Assembly: GCA_963920665.1 (NCBI GenBank)
Contig: OY987268.1
Coordinates: 8,062,501 to 8,126,500, forward strand
Reading direction: 5' to 3'
Length of the DNA: 64,000 bases
Source: Straminergon stramineum
Lineage: Eukaryota; Streptophyta; Bryopsida; Hypnales; Calliergonaceae
Made by a program: the position numbers and the translations under genes. Each line of letters starts with the position of its first letter. Within the stretch, counting starts at the first letter, position 1. The notes below the pieces were generated by a model. The model had not been told where the DNA came from. It saw only the letters and a list, made by a program, of their open reading frames with translations, and made no database searches. Below are positions 1 to 10,779 of this stretch, piece after piece.

Positions 1-2515
1 AGGTTTCAACCTTTTGACCCATTTTTGGACATTGCATTACTATAAAATGTCATATAAGAGATGAGTTGGAACTTAGAGTTGAGACTTTGGCCTTTACACT
101 ATAAAGTTCTAAGTCCTACAATTGATACTATTTATTATTCACTCCTGTAACCCAAGGAAGTTGGAATTTGGCCTTGAATAGGGCCTTAGAAAATTGGGAC
201 TTGGAACACAATATGAGGCACTACTTAGTTACTTGCATGTTGAATTTCAATGATAATGGAGGTGTGGAACAAGCCAAAAAACATCTTCATCTACTAAAAG
301 GGTGTCTAAAACAAAGCAACTACATGAGCAAGATTTTAATTTGTTTTGAAAAATTCATTTTTTGAAATAGTCAAAATCCCAATGTTCAATGCAAAGATTT
401 TCTTCTTTTAGTCATGTGAAAAAAAGCCTCATGAATTACACTAGAATTTATACTAATGGTTCTAATTTTTTTGAAATTGTCTTTTTGATTTCATTGAATG
501 AAAATTAGAAAAAAAAAGTGAACTCTTTTTTTCAACTACACATTGATTCTATATACTACTGTGAGAATGTGTGGAAATATTTCAACTGGTTCGGCTTTAT
601 AGATTGTAAGATATAAGTGTTCAAAGTTAATGAAAACTATTCAAAGTTGCTAATAGACTTTCAAGCCCCTTCATTTTTGATATAGGCATACAATTCGAAA
701 AATATATATTTTTCAAAATGTGCACCTTTGGTAAGAAATACACTTTCATCCGCTCAAAATTAACTTTACATGAAATTAACATGAGTTGAAAGAGGTTTAG
801 TGGTTAACCATTCTAAAAAACTCATGTTCATTTTCTGAGATGTCATGAAAATATATACAAGTATGTATGGGCAAATAATAGCATTGTATTATCCTTTTTA
901 ATAAGCAAATGCAATAAATCATTGTATATATATGCATTAGAGGAGAATTGAGGACTTTAAGATCCCGTTTCAGAATTGTTCCTTGCATTGTCCATTGTGC
1001 TGCCAAAAATTGGGAACCAACCCATAATGGTCTGAATTTCCAAATTTTTGAAAAAAATAATTTAAAATAATTTTTTCCCAAAATTTCTAAAAAATTACTG
1101 ATAAACATGAAACTGAATTTAAAAAATAATTAAAAATAAATTTCTGACATAGTAGTGTGACTAGTGTCTATGCCACCTCATATTGTTGATGTGGCAAGTT
1201 CCTACACCTTGCAAACTCAAAATAACTCGCATCATCTTCATGCCCTCAAATCTCTTCTAATGAAAAAATTTTAACTTGAAAAGAGAGAAAAACTGTAATT
1301 AGTGAGCTTGACTATTTCCTCAAAATTGAATGCAATATTATCTAGCCAAAAGGACTCAAATAAATCCAAAAGAAAAGGTCAAAAAAATTGTTTGTCCTTT
1401 GCAATATTTCAATGAATAGTTTGAGATGTTTGTAGATCTTATACCATTACAAATACTTGAACCTACTAATCCATAGTTGATTCTACTTGATAGACCTATG
1501 TGGAGTATGTTTCCAAACATTTTGTTGGCTTCAATGCCAATGCATTTGGAGGACACCATTAATTGCTAAAAATCAAGCTCACAAAAATCTCCCATATGAA
1601 GGGCCATCTAATGGTGCATGATACCTTAAGCAATGAAATTTTTACCAAGAAAGGGACCACTTCTCAAAGCTTGGCTCGTATATAAGGCGCCTTCTATCTT
1701 TGGGCTCTAGCCAAATGTTCAAGTTGCCATATTTGGCAAATATGCTCAAATAATGCCTTATTGAAAAGTAAATACATGTAATTTTGACCTCGTGATTAAA
1801 ATTTGCCAATCAAAATTCTAGCCTAAAATTTACACTCTTCGTTTATGTGAAACTAGACCAATTTGGGATATAAACAACAAACTTCAAAATTTTATGATAC
1901 ATTACTCCAAAATCACAATCTAAAAAACATCTAGAATCCTCTATTAGTTGCTAATGAGATCCAACAAGAAGCTAAGATGGGTTAAACCCCGGAAGACATA
2001 TTGGTCACTATGGAAATAAATTTTTTTGGATATTGTGTGAATTATTTGCTTAAAAAATCCAAGAACACTCATTGGAGGTCAAATTTTGTACAAACCTTCA
2101 CTATTTGCAAAAAATTTCAAAGACAAACATTTGCACTTGCGTCTTATATGAAGGGATTTTCTCATCCATCAAAACTTAGTGTTGATGGAATCCTTCTAGG
2201 GTTAATAATAAGAATCTTACTAAACACTTTAACTTGATAGATCTACACCTATCACTATTACACTTTGCCAAAAATAATTTGATTCTCGAACCATAGGTGC
2301 ATTCTTCATTTCTATAATATTCTTGAAAGATGTCCATTGGCAAAGATGCTAGTATGTGAGTCTAGAAATGCTAGCCTACAAGCCTTCAACCTAGGTGTAA
2401 GTAAATACCCTATGACCACGGAAGAGCCTATACCATATGTATCCTATAACTATGGAATATGCCTAGACTTATGGGCTCAAGATTCTAGGCTTACATGCTA
2501 GCAACCGTGCATCCA

Positions 2516-3088
2516 TTAACCCCTAAAGGACGAGGCACATTTTGGGCACAAACTGTGAAAAACTGCCACTTCTTAGAACAGTAAGAAAAAAATGAAAAAA
2601 AAATGTTTTTTTTCAAAATTCAACCGTACAAATTTGTACTAGACTACTATGGGAATATGTGGGAAAAATCTCAGAAACTTTGACTACACAGATTGAAAGA
2701 TTATAACGTTCGAAGTTAGAAGAAAAAGCTTTTTTTTTACCCTACCCAACAGGGTCAACAGACTTTAACTCCTGTGAAAGTGAGATTTTTACACTATACA
2801 TGGTTATTTTTTTTACATTTGTATCTAAAATCATGTAAATTACATACCTGTAAAATTTCAGAAGTAAAGGAGGAGTTTTGCAAAAGCTGCCCGATTAAAA
2901 ATAAATTTCGGGGCAGCATAACTTTTGATCCGGGCATCTAATCCAAAAAAAAATTATATTCCCACTTAGGGGGTACATGCTTACACCTTGTGTCAAAAAT
3001 TCGTGAACATCCAACCAAAATTGACTTCATAGGAACCTACCCGGATTTCGATTGTCCATTCAACGGACAATTGTCCTCTAGGGGTTAA
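2516..3088. mobile_element. TTAA-bounded MITE, copy 1 (573 bp)
   Basis: The element begins TTAA-CCCCTAAAGGAC and ends with the inverted form GTCCTCTAGGGG-TTAA. The inside has no coding capacity. Its internal blocks (GAGGCACATTTTGGGC, a long A/T run, GGGGCAGCATAACTTTTGATC) match copy 4 at 20035-20617 in the same order and orientation. TTAA at both ends with CC-starting inverted termini is the arrangement known for piggyBac-type transposons. Assignment to that superfamily is inference, because no transposase is present here. Confidence 0.8.
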
Positions 3089-3825
3089 TCACATTTTAGC
3101 CTCAACGTCCTTCGAGGGTTAAAAATTCACAACACTCTTACATAATGTCCAAAATATAAACAAGTAGACAATTTAAAATCCTCTTCAAGTTGCCATTTTC
3201 ACCAAACTAAAATCAAAACAACTTTGTAATAAAAAGACCATGCTAAGATATTTTAAAGTAGACCAATCCAATTCCATTGATTGCCTCCTTTCGTCACCCT
3301 ACTTTGAGCCCCATTTTCATCTACCAAAACATCCAAATCTATTCATTATCTACCAAAATCAATGCACTAATTCCAAAAATGGGATAACATGTCAATCTTT
3401 CATTGATCATTATTTAAATGCCATTCAATACATGGAAATTTTAAGGCACTTATGGGTTGATCATGGGAGGTTTATAGTAACTCCACTCTACAGGCAGTTT
3501 TATAATTTCAAAGTTAACCACTTCCAAAACTCACCAAAATTACAATTTTCATCAGAAAATCATCATTCCACTTGGGTTTGACTCATGAAACAAGCGCACA
3601 CCTCTGGAAAATAAGTAACTTACCCCTCTTGGAATAGTCCCCAAGATATTCAGATTCCAAATCCGGGTGGGTATAAGGCTGGTCTGACTACCTTAATTTA
3701 GACAATTCTAGGTGTAGTTACTTGACTACTAAGTACATGATGATCATGATGATGGGAAGCTTGCCAGTCTTGGTGCCCTTGCCAGTCTTGACTGGAGAAA
3801 CTGCAACGGAAACCTTACAAAGAAT

Positions 3826-3904
3826 GTTGGAGCAAGTGCCCTGCTGCAGCAACTGCAGCAGCTGCTCCTGCTCTTGCTGCAGCACCACTTGCACTTGCTC
3901 CAAC
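3826..3904. repeat. CTGCAG-rich inverted repeat (hairpin)
   Basis: Two perfect 14-base arms, GTTGGAGCAAGTGC at 3826-3839 and its reverse complement at 3891-3904, flank a core of CTGCTGCAG-type repeats. The block is clearly GC-richer than its surroundings. It produces open frames on both strands that read as low-complexity Ser/Cys or Gln/Leu runs, so the frames are a by-product of the repeat. It could fold as a single RNA stem, but nothing here shows transcription. Confidence 0.6.
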
Positions 3905-4317
3905 ATTGATCAGCGGCACGCGCCCTATGACACTCTGAGCGGGTGCGAATGCTGCCACCAATCAGTCGGAAGGTAGTTCTGAAGAGTATTTGAGAACTTG
4001 AGGAAGTGACGACAACCAAATCCATCATGCCAATGCAAGGGGGATCTAACCTTATGCTACCTTATCTTGACCTTACACATGATATAATATCTTTTAAAAA
4101 GAAGAATTTCAGCATGGGAGGTTGTCATCTGCGAGTGCATAACCTTTGGCAGGGGGTGGAGGTGTGCAGGGGTTGTGATTGACCTTGGAATTTCAAAGCC
4201 TACTCAACTACTTTACCTAAAATAGGTGAAGACAGACACTTTTTGCAATGAGCAGCAGCACCTGCAATTGCATCTCCCCTTCCCCCCTGAACTTACGAAC
4301 TTTCGTGGTTTCTATTA

Positions 4318-4458
4318 TTAACCCTTAAAGGATGTAGCCCCTATGACCAAGGTAGTCAGCAAAATTGCTTTGACCAATAGGTGCATTCTACTTTTCTACA
4401 ATCAACAATGAAGTCATCCATTGGACACAAAACATCCATGTCGACATTTTAGGGTTAA
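4318..4458. mobile_element. TTAA-bounded MITE, short copy (141 bp)
   Basis: The left end is TTAACCCTTAAAGGAT and the right end TTTTAGGGTTAA. The termini are those of the 2516-3088 family, but the interior is only about 110 bases, so this is an internally deleted or separate short subfamily. Confidence 0.6.
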
Positions 4459-4598
4459 GTTGTACCTATCTAATCTAAAATTATTGGTTGCAAGTGGAAG
4501 GAAGAATTTATTGTGAAAAGAAAAGGACATCCTAAAATCATTTTTCATCTACATATTGGAGTTCATCCTAGTGAACCCCAATTTTGGAGAAGGGGTGT

Positions 4599-5190
4599 TT
4601 AACCCCTAAAGGATTGGGGCGTTTGAGCATAGCTCATGTTTTCTTGTCTAGTTCTTGTAACAAGCATAATTCTTCAAATGTGTAGAATAATTTTGATGAT
4701 TGCCAACATTGAAATGAAAGAAGACTTATATAGCTTTCCCATGGAATATAAATCAACAAAATTGCATAATTTTTGAGAAAATGCCATAATTGACAAGATA
4801 GATGAAAGGTGTTTGGTTAGGCGGAACTTTGTATATACATTGAAATTAGAATGTTGATATTGGAATGCTCAAAAGTGATCCCAAAACTTTGAATTTTTTC
4901 CCACAAGCAAATATCATCATGATTTAGATGTGTAAATTTTTTCAAATCATTTTGAGGTGTGGAAAAAAAGATATGAGGATGTGAAGTGACAACCCAAAGC
5001 ACCTTTTCCATTCTAAAAAAATTCACGAAAAATCACTCACCCAATCAATTCTTGATTGGATTGCACCAATGGATTATGTGGGAAAAATCATCTAGGGTCT
5101 CTTTGTTGTTCAAAAATTGTTAGTGAGGTTTCCATTTCAAATTTTCTACAAATGTAGTTGTAGAAGACCTTATGGTCCTTCAGGGGTTAA
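4599..5190. mobile_element. TTAA-bounded MITE, copy 3 (592 bp)
   Basis: The left terminus is TTAACCCCTAAAGGATTGGG and the right terminus GGTCCTTCAGGGGTTAA. The length is close to copies 1 and 4. No coding sequence is seen inside; the small minus-strand frame at 4817-5026 has no recognisable motif. Confidence 0.75.
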
Positions 5191-6186
5191 AAGAAGGTTT
5201 AATTAAAAATAGTGCAAAAGAAACACATCACCAAACTTCATTAGACCAAGTTTGGGTGCTTCAAGGAGTTTTGTTTTGTGTTAGTTTTTCTCAAACACTA
5301 GCTTGTGGTCCCTTATTGCATACACTTTTTATGATTAACTCTATTTGTAGAAATCATTTTGGGATAGCAATGATTTTGGCCGGGCTAGCAATCATTTTTC
5401 ATCGATACATTATACTTTCAGTTTTCATAATTTCCTCTACTTTTAATGACTATTTCCAAGGACTTGGATATGAAAAAACAGTTTTTTGCACCCCAATTTG
5501 AAAAGTAAAAAAAAAATCCCTCTTAAATTTGCAAAACTTGCCAATAAAATTGACACTGCAAGGCCACAACGCTTTCGCACAGCTGGGCAGCCTCTCCAAC
5601 CGAATGTTCCACAACAGTTTCTCATTCATCCATTATCGATGAAATTCATCTCTAAGCGCAGCTAACATGTACTCTCCACTACTGTCACTCAGTCTTCAGC
5701 TCTGCAAGTCTAGCTAGGACTCTTGGAATTGGAGCTTCCTGGATCTGGAGAACTTTTTCCTTTGCCGGGAGTCGACAATGACCGTATGATTGTCAGAAAC
5801 GAATGCCGCAATTGGAAACGGTACGCCTTGGACTTTTACGCTTTGAACGCTCCTTGCGGCACAGAAAATGGTGCGGGATTGCCCCTGGACGAGTCTGTTT
5901 AGGGTTTGGATTTTGCCTACTGATGCTGAATGAATTCATTTCGTCGGTTTTGAGATGAGCTTGCGAATTAGGGTTCCAGAACGAGATCAATGGTGCGGTA
6001 GAGTGGCGATTTGAGGTGCTCTGTATGTTTTGAGGAGTGCGATTTGATAGGAATTGAGTCGAGGGGAGTGTTGGGCTTGTGAGACTTACTTTTGGTCGGA
6101 ATTTATTGTGAGCTGGTATGTTTCAGCTACAATTTGTATATGCAGTTTTCTTATTCGATGGCAATGTTGCTCTTGAAATGCCCTAT

Positions 6187-6201
6187 ACCCTAAACCCTAA
6201 A
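6187..6201. promoter_or_regulatory. Telo-box-like motif (ACCCTAAACCCTAAA), first copy
   Basis: Two CCCTAAA units lie about 550 bases before the YqgF start codon. In plants, short AAACCCTAA (telo-box) motifs are common in promoters and leaders of genes for translation and ribosome biogenesis. A true interstitial telomere tract would be longer. A role in expression of the downstream gene is inferred from position. Confidence 0.5.
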
Positions 6202-6532
6202 TCATGAATTGCCCTCCTTAAGTTATTTATCTTTGATGTTATTTGCGCGAATGGTGATCGTTACGCTGGGAATGTTTTGTTGGTTATGAGATGAATTTGG
6301 GAAGGACGTTTATCAGAGCTCCAGCAGGATGAATGGTGCTTTAGAATGGAGATTTTGATGTGTTCTATAGGCTGGAGTGAGTAGTGCAAGTTGGGAGTGA
6401 TCTAATTGACGGTGTATCCGGCTTGTGAAACTTAGTGTCGTTCGTAATTGTTGTGAGCTGATATGTATTAACTGCAATGTGTGAATGCTCTTTTCTTACT
6501 TGACAGCAGTGTCATTCTGTACCATTTGATGG

Positions 6533-6583
6533 TCCCTAAACCTTAAACCTAAACCTAAACCTGTAACCTAAACCTGTAACCTG
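6533..6583. promoter_or_regulatory. Telomere-like degenerate repeat cluster, second copy
   Basis: The cluster starts CCCTAAACCTTAAA and continues as degenerate CCTAAA and CCTGTAA units, about 170 bases before the start codon at 6752. It occupies the same position in the second tandem leader unit as the motif at 6187-6201 does in the first. Confidence 0.5.
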
Positions 6584-6751
6584 TGATTGCCAGCCTATCC
6601 TTACAGTGCTTATCCTCAACGACTTTTTCAGCTCATATGTTAACCGTATAACTCCTTGTGGTTTTCTTTGAACAGTTCTCCTGTTTTATTACATCGATTA
6701 CGGGAGTGATGAGGAATCTTTGATTTTGAGATTTGCGGTGGAGAGAAGAAC

Positions 6752-9224
6752 ATGGAGTTGGTGTCATTGAAGCAGCTCTTCCAGAAGCTTAGCAACGGCG
6801 GGCGTTTGCTAGGCCTGGATGTGGGGAGCCGCAACATCGGCTTGGCAGTTTCGGACCTCAAATGCCGGGTTGCATCGCCGCACAGGTTCAAGAATAATTT
6901 TTATATCCGTGTGTGGATTTCAGTTCTTGATCTCTTGACTTTACATGCTGAGAATTGCAATCCGATTTGGGTTATTTCAGTAATATTTCTGAGCTTTTGC
7001 TTTTAGCTTTTTCTGCTATCGTGGGAATGGTTAGCTATATTAACAAAAATGAATTGAGCTCATTCATTCCCTGATTTGTTTTTTTATTACACTGAGTAGT
7101 GTTATTGATGGTTGAGTGCAGTGTGCTTTATCGGAGTAATACCACAACATTGAAAAACATCAGCCGCCTGGAGAGTTTAGTACGTTTTTTGAGCGGAATG
7201 CACGTTATTTGCAAACTTATCTCTCCTTTATTAGCAATGACCCTCCCATTAGATTGACAAAGTTGTTAATCCTAAGTTAATACGGTAGGCATTAGAGTCA
7301 TGTATTCCTCATGTTGAATTGCAAAGAAGTCATTGTTAGTGTAACGTAAATGGTATTAACTTAATGTTAGTGGCCTTATCTTGATGTTATATTGGTAACT
7401 GAGTATGCTATTTTATTAACCAAGTGTTATATTGCAAATCTTCATTGTCCAGTAGATTTCATTATGTCGCAGTTTATTGTGTGAATATGCTAGGCTGTCG
7501 TTTGGAGAGAACGAATATGCTGGAGAGGCAGCTAAAATTGTATTGTTTTTGACGAGCAGGTTGAGGAGATGAACATTACTGGTTTGGTAATAGGATATCC
7601 ACTTGAATTGACTGGGTTTCAGGGAAAGCAGGTAGAGTTTCCAGCTTTTCCTGCATAGTATGGTTCCTGATTCTGAGATTTTCGAAATGACTCGCATCTA
7701 GCACATGCATGTGGTACTAATCCGGACTAGTGGATGTTAATTAACTCCTGGCATCTACATGTCTTTGATTAACTGTGACGAGGGTTGTTACCTTCAATTT
7801 CGTCTTTCCGTTTTAATGATGCTTTTGACTCACTTCATCTTGAATTTTGCAGGGTGCGCAAGTAAAACTCTTTACGAAAGAGCTTCTGCTGAGTGGTCGC
7901 TTCCCAAACCTTGCCTACGTGTACTGGGATGAACGCCTCACTTCTGTGGTAAGTGTTCAATCCTAAATCTGGGCATTTTACTTCACAAGAATTTTCCATT
8001 ATATGATTTCAAGAGCAGTAGGATAGTGATCCGGTAACACCATACGTAACCGTTTGGACGCCTTTAAATTATTGGAAGGAAAAGACTAATTGCAGTTTGC
8101 ATACCCCCAGGGTTTGGATTCGTTTACCATCAGAATCACAAGTTCTCGATGTATTCTATTTTCTGGATATATGTGAGGTAACATGAATTTGACTAATTTT
8201 AGACTATTTTGTTAAATCTAGGCCATTAACGGGTTGCCAATCCTCTCCCGAATTTGAATTTTTTGTTCCCTGTCAGAATTCACTTCAATCGTCATTTCAA
8301 GGAACGAAAATTTGATTTCTCATCTGTTTTGAATGTTACTAAGAGTATTTTAAATGTTTTTGAGTCATTATCACTGCTTCAAACATTTTTTAATCTACAA
8401 TTTAGGGTTGAGTACCTGTGTGGATGGCCTGTTGCTGTCAGATGCCTGATATTTGTTAGGTTCAAGTACACCCACCCCTCTCTAACGATACTATCTCTAA
8501 CGACAGTACGTAATTGCACGTTTGAGCACATTCTGAGCATCTCTTCTGTCGTGTACTCATCTGATTAACGATATCCACATGTCAAGTCCTGAACCTATTT
8601 ATTCTCCCGAGGCGGTGTCATTAGAGCGGTGAGTGTATCTTTGATTGAGTAGTTGATTGACCACGGGGGATGAATCATCAACCCGAGCAACTTTAGTGAG
8701 TGAAGGTCAGGATATGTCTTGCCCATGCTTCCGGGCATGTACAGCTTGTCAAATCAGTTGGGTAGGTCTCCCAAAACACCACGTCAAGTTCTTACGATCA
8801 CTATTCCTGTTTAACTTCTACACAGTTGTATAGCAAGAGTTTGATTGGTCCTTATGTTCCTGGCGGTTGCTTTATATTTCTCTTTTTGAGTTCAGATGCT
8901 CAATTGAACCGTTTTGGTTCGTCACGTGAAGCTTTACCAATGGAGTATTTACCTCTGTATACTGCTACTATTCCACAGGCAGTGACAAACGTGATAGGTT
9001 CAATGGACATCACAGGAAGACGACGAAAAAACATCATCGACAAAATGTCGGCTCTGTGCATCCTCCAGGTATGCGGCTCCCCTCGCGTGTGTTTTGGCAC
9101 CCCCATCTGGTGAGGTTTCTCTTACTGGAGAATTGCTTTATCTTGGGACTCGCTGCCAAAGACTTTTCTTAAAAAGAGTTTGCTGATTCAGGCAATGCAT
9201 TGGTACTTGACAATGACCCTCTAG
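6752..9224 (+). CDS. YqgF/RuvX-fold putative pre-rRNA nuclease (Holliday junction resolvase-like)
   Basis: Exons are read at 6752-6885, 7122-7179, 7560-7631, 7853-7948 and 8979-9068, with a tentative last exon at 9192-9224, giving about 160 residues. The first five exons join in frame at GT-AG sites. The RNase H-like fold motifs occur in order: RLLGLDVGSRNIGLAVSD near residue 19 with the first catalytic Asp, NITGLVIGYP in exon 3, YWDERLTSV in exon 4, and GRRRKNIIDKMSA with the last acidic residue, then CILQ. Bacterial relatives (YqgF/RuvX) act in 16S rRNA 5'-end maturation; plant members are nuclear genes of uncertain role, some predicted to act in organelles. No clear transit peptide is seen. 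The start is the only ATG giving the conserved N-terminus. The last exon is the weak point: another acceptor near 9382 would stop after two codons in this phase. Confidence 0.85.
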
Positions 9225-10779
9225 TGTTGAAGGATGGGCCTTATCTTATGGGGTGGGTTACCACATGGACAGGGTTGCTTGGACAGTCTTTCCAGACTGG
9301 AGAATGGTACTCATGGTTTTGCTTCGCCACAATTGTGAGGCTGGATGCGTCAAGCTTATTTTAATGAGAATTTCGTTGCAGACTCCGTGAAAGTTACATA
9401 GATAGTCTTAAAATAGACTGGGTAGAAAAGGAACTTGCACTCCAGGAGAGAAGTGGAATTCTTCATTGGGATGCAAATTAGATGATTTTGTTCTTCAGAG
9501 AAAAGCTGTGGCATCGTACAGTAACAAGAATATTCTACTGCTACGGCCTATATTCATTTGATGGTCTACTAAAACAAGGAGATCTTTAGTCAAACTAGAA
9601 ATTATTTATAGGCGGGGTGGGGTGGGTGGTGGGTATTCAAGAACACATATACATTTCAATTTGTGACAAGAATTTGGCTATTGTCATTTGGTTACGTGAA
9701 ATCTGAAATTCTACAACCGCTTTTGTTGATGGTTTTAGTAACTACACTTTGAATGCTTGTTAAAAATGACAACAGTGTTTACATAAGAAAATCAGTTTAT
9801 ATGCTTGAAAAACTTGACTGGTCTTATACGGTATACTAGATTTAGATTTAGGGATCTACCATTGTGATAGAATGCACTAGAAATGTGAAGTAATAGTGTT
9901 TGAGATAACATCTTTAAGGATTTTGATTTTTGAAATTTAAAATTATTAATACTGTCTCAGTTATTCACATTTTTATTTTGTTACTGTAAACTAACCTATC
10001 GTATATTCTCTATTGAAGTACTCCGTATGTTGAGTGATAATATTGTGGTTTTTCTAGAATTTTGAAATAAAATTCATTCCATTTTAATGAAATATTAGTA
10101 TATTTACCTTTTACAATAATTTTATACACTTTTATTTGGTGTTTTAAAAATTATAAAGAAATATGATTTTTTAAATGATTGAGATTACATCATACAATGT
10201 TGTTAAAATAAGTTGTTAAAACATTAGGCATAATTTCCAATTCAAAGAAAATTAATCCCTTTTGCATCTTGATTTTAACATGCTTATTTGAAATTATTTA
10301 ACAAGTTTATTGGCAAATGTAATTATTGGCTACTTGAAGTGTTGGAATAATTAAATGGGTGAGAGGACACCATTATTGAAGATAGTGATGTATTGAATTT
10401 CATCTTTTTCCAAATCTTTCATTTAGTAAGTTTCAATGCTGAAATTATTTTAGAAAATAGATTTCTTTATTTGTGATAATGCAAATTTTACAATGTTTAT
10501 AATTGAAATGCCTTTAATGCCTTTGAAAAGTTCCATACAAGTTATTAATCAATACATTTGAAAGGAATGATATTGTTTATGATGAAACATTGATAAGAAT
10601 ACAATGAGTGTATACTTAAATTTAATGATCATGCAATAAATGATTGCTTCAAAATGCTTCATCTCAAGATTCATTGTAACTCCTACATAAACAAGGGAAA
10701 ACAACTTTCATAATTGCAAATTTCTTAGAATTACTTTCAATTATCAATTGCATTGTTGAGAATCAAGATATTTTTCACT
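9225..10779. other. Intergenic region between the YqgF and coiled-coil genes
   Basis: AT-rich with no supported gene. It includes the likely 3' untranslated region of the YqgF gene and a G-rich run at 9614-9633. The true 5' end of the following gene may also lie here, because its first recognised exon has no confident start. Confidence 0.5.
9614..9633 (+). other. G-quadruplex-type motif
   Basis: Four runs of at least three G separated by loops of one to four bases (GGGG-T-GGGG-T-GGG-TGGT-GGG) lie about 400 bases past the YqgF stop codon. The surrounding DNA is AT-rich, so the run stands out. Function is unknown; it may sit in or just beyond the transcript end. Confidence 0.45.

Larger units (their letters stand above)
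1..5550. other. Intergenic repeat-rich AT-rich region
   Basis: No supported gene. All open frames are short, lack family motifs and sit in AT-rich DNA. The stretch holds three TTAA-bounded MITEs (2516-3088, 4318-4458, 4599-5190), a degraded relative at about 440-760, a possible hAT-like short element near 2349-2506, and a CTGCAG-rich hairpin at 3826-3904. The degraded copy is recognised by the same order of internal blocks as the intact elements (a poly-A/T block, then the block around 'attgaaagattataa'). Confidence 0.7.
5938..6625. repeat. Tandem duplication of about 340 bp in the YqgF gene leader
   Basis: Two diverged direct units lie upstream of the start codon at 6752, roughly 5938-6285 and 6286-6625. 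Matching landmarks are TGAGATGA at 5951 and 6287, AATGGTGC at 5989 and 6332, a 'ggcttgtgaaactta'-like block, a 'tgtgagctg' block, and a telomere-like cluster near the end of each unit. The spacing between matching landmarks is 336-346 bases. The repeat probably lies in the promoter or transcribed leader. Confidence 0.7.

Noticed and set aside
3718..4028. Overlapping open frames of 62-94 codons on both strands
   Set aside because: They are low-complexity readings (Cys/Ser or Gln/Leu runs) of a CTGCAG-type repeat and have no family motif.
6533..6583. Interstitial telomere or chromosome fusion point
   Set aside because: The repeats are too few and too degenerate; a promoter telo-box cluster repeated by local duplication explains them better.
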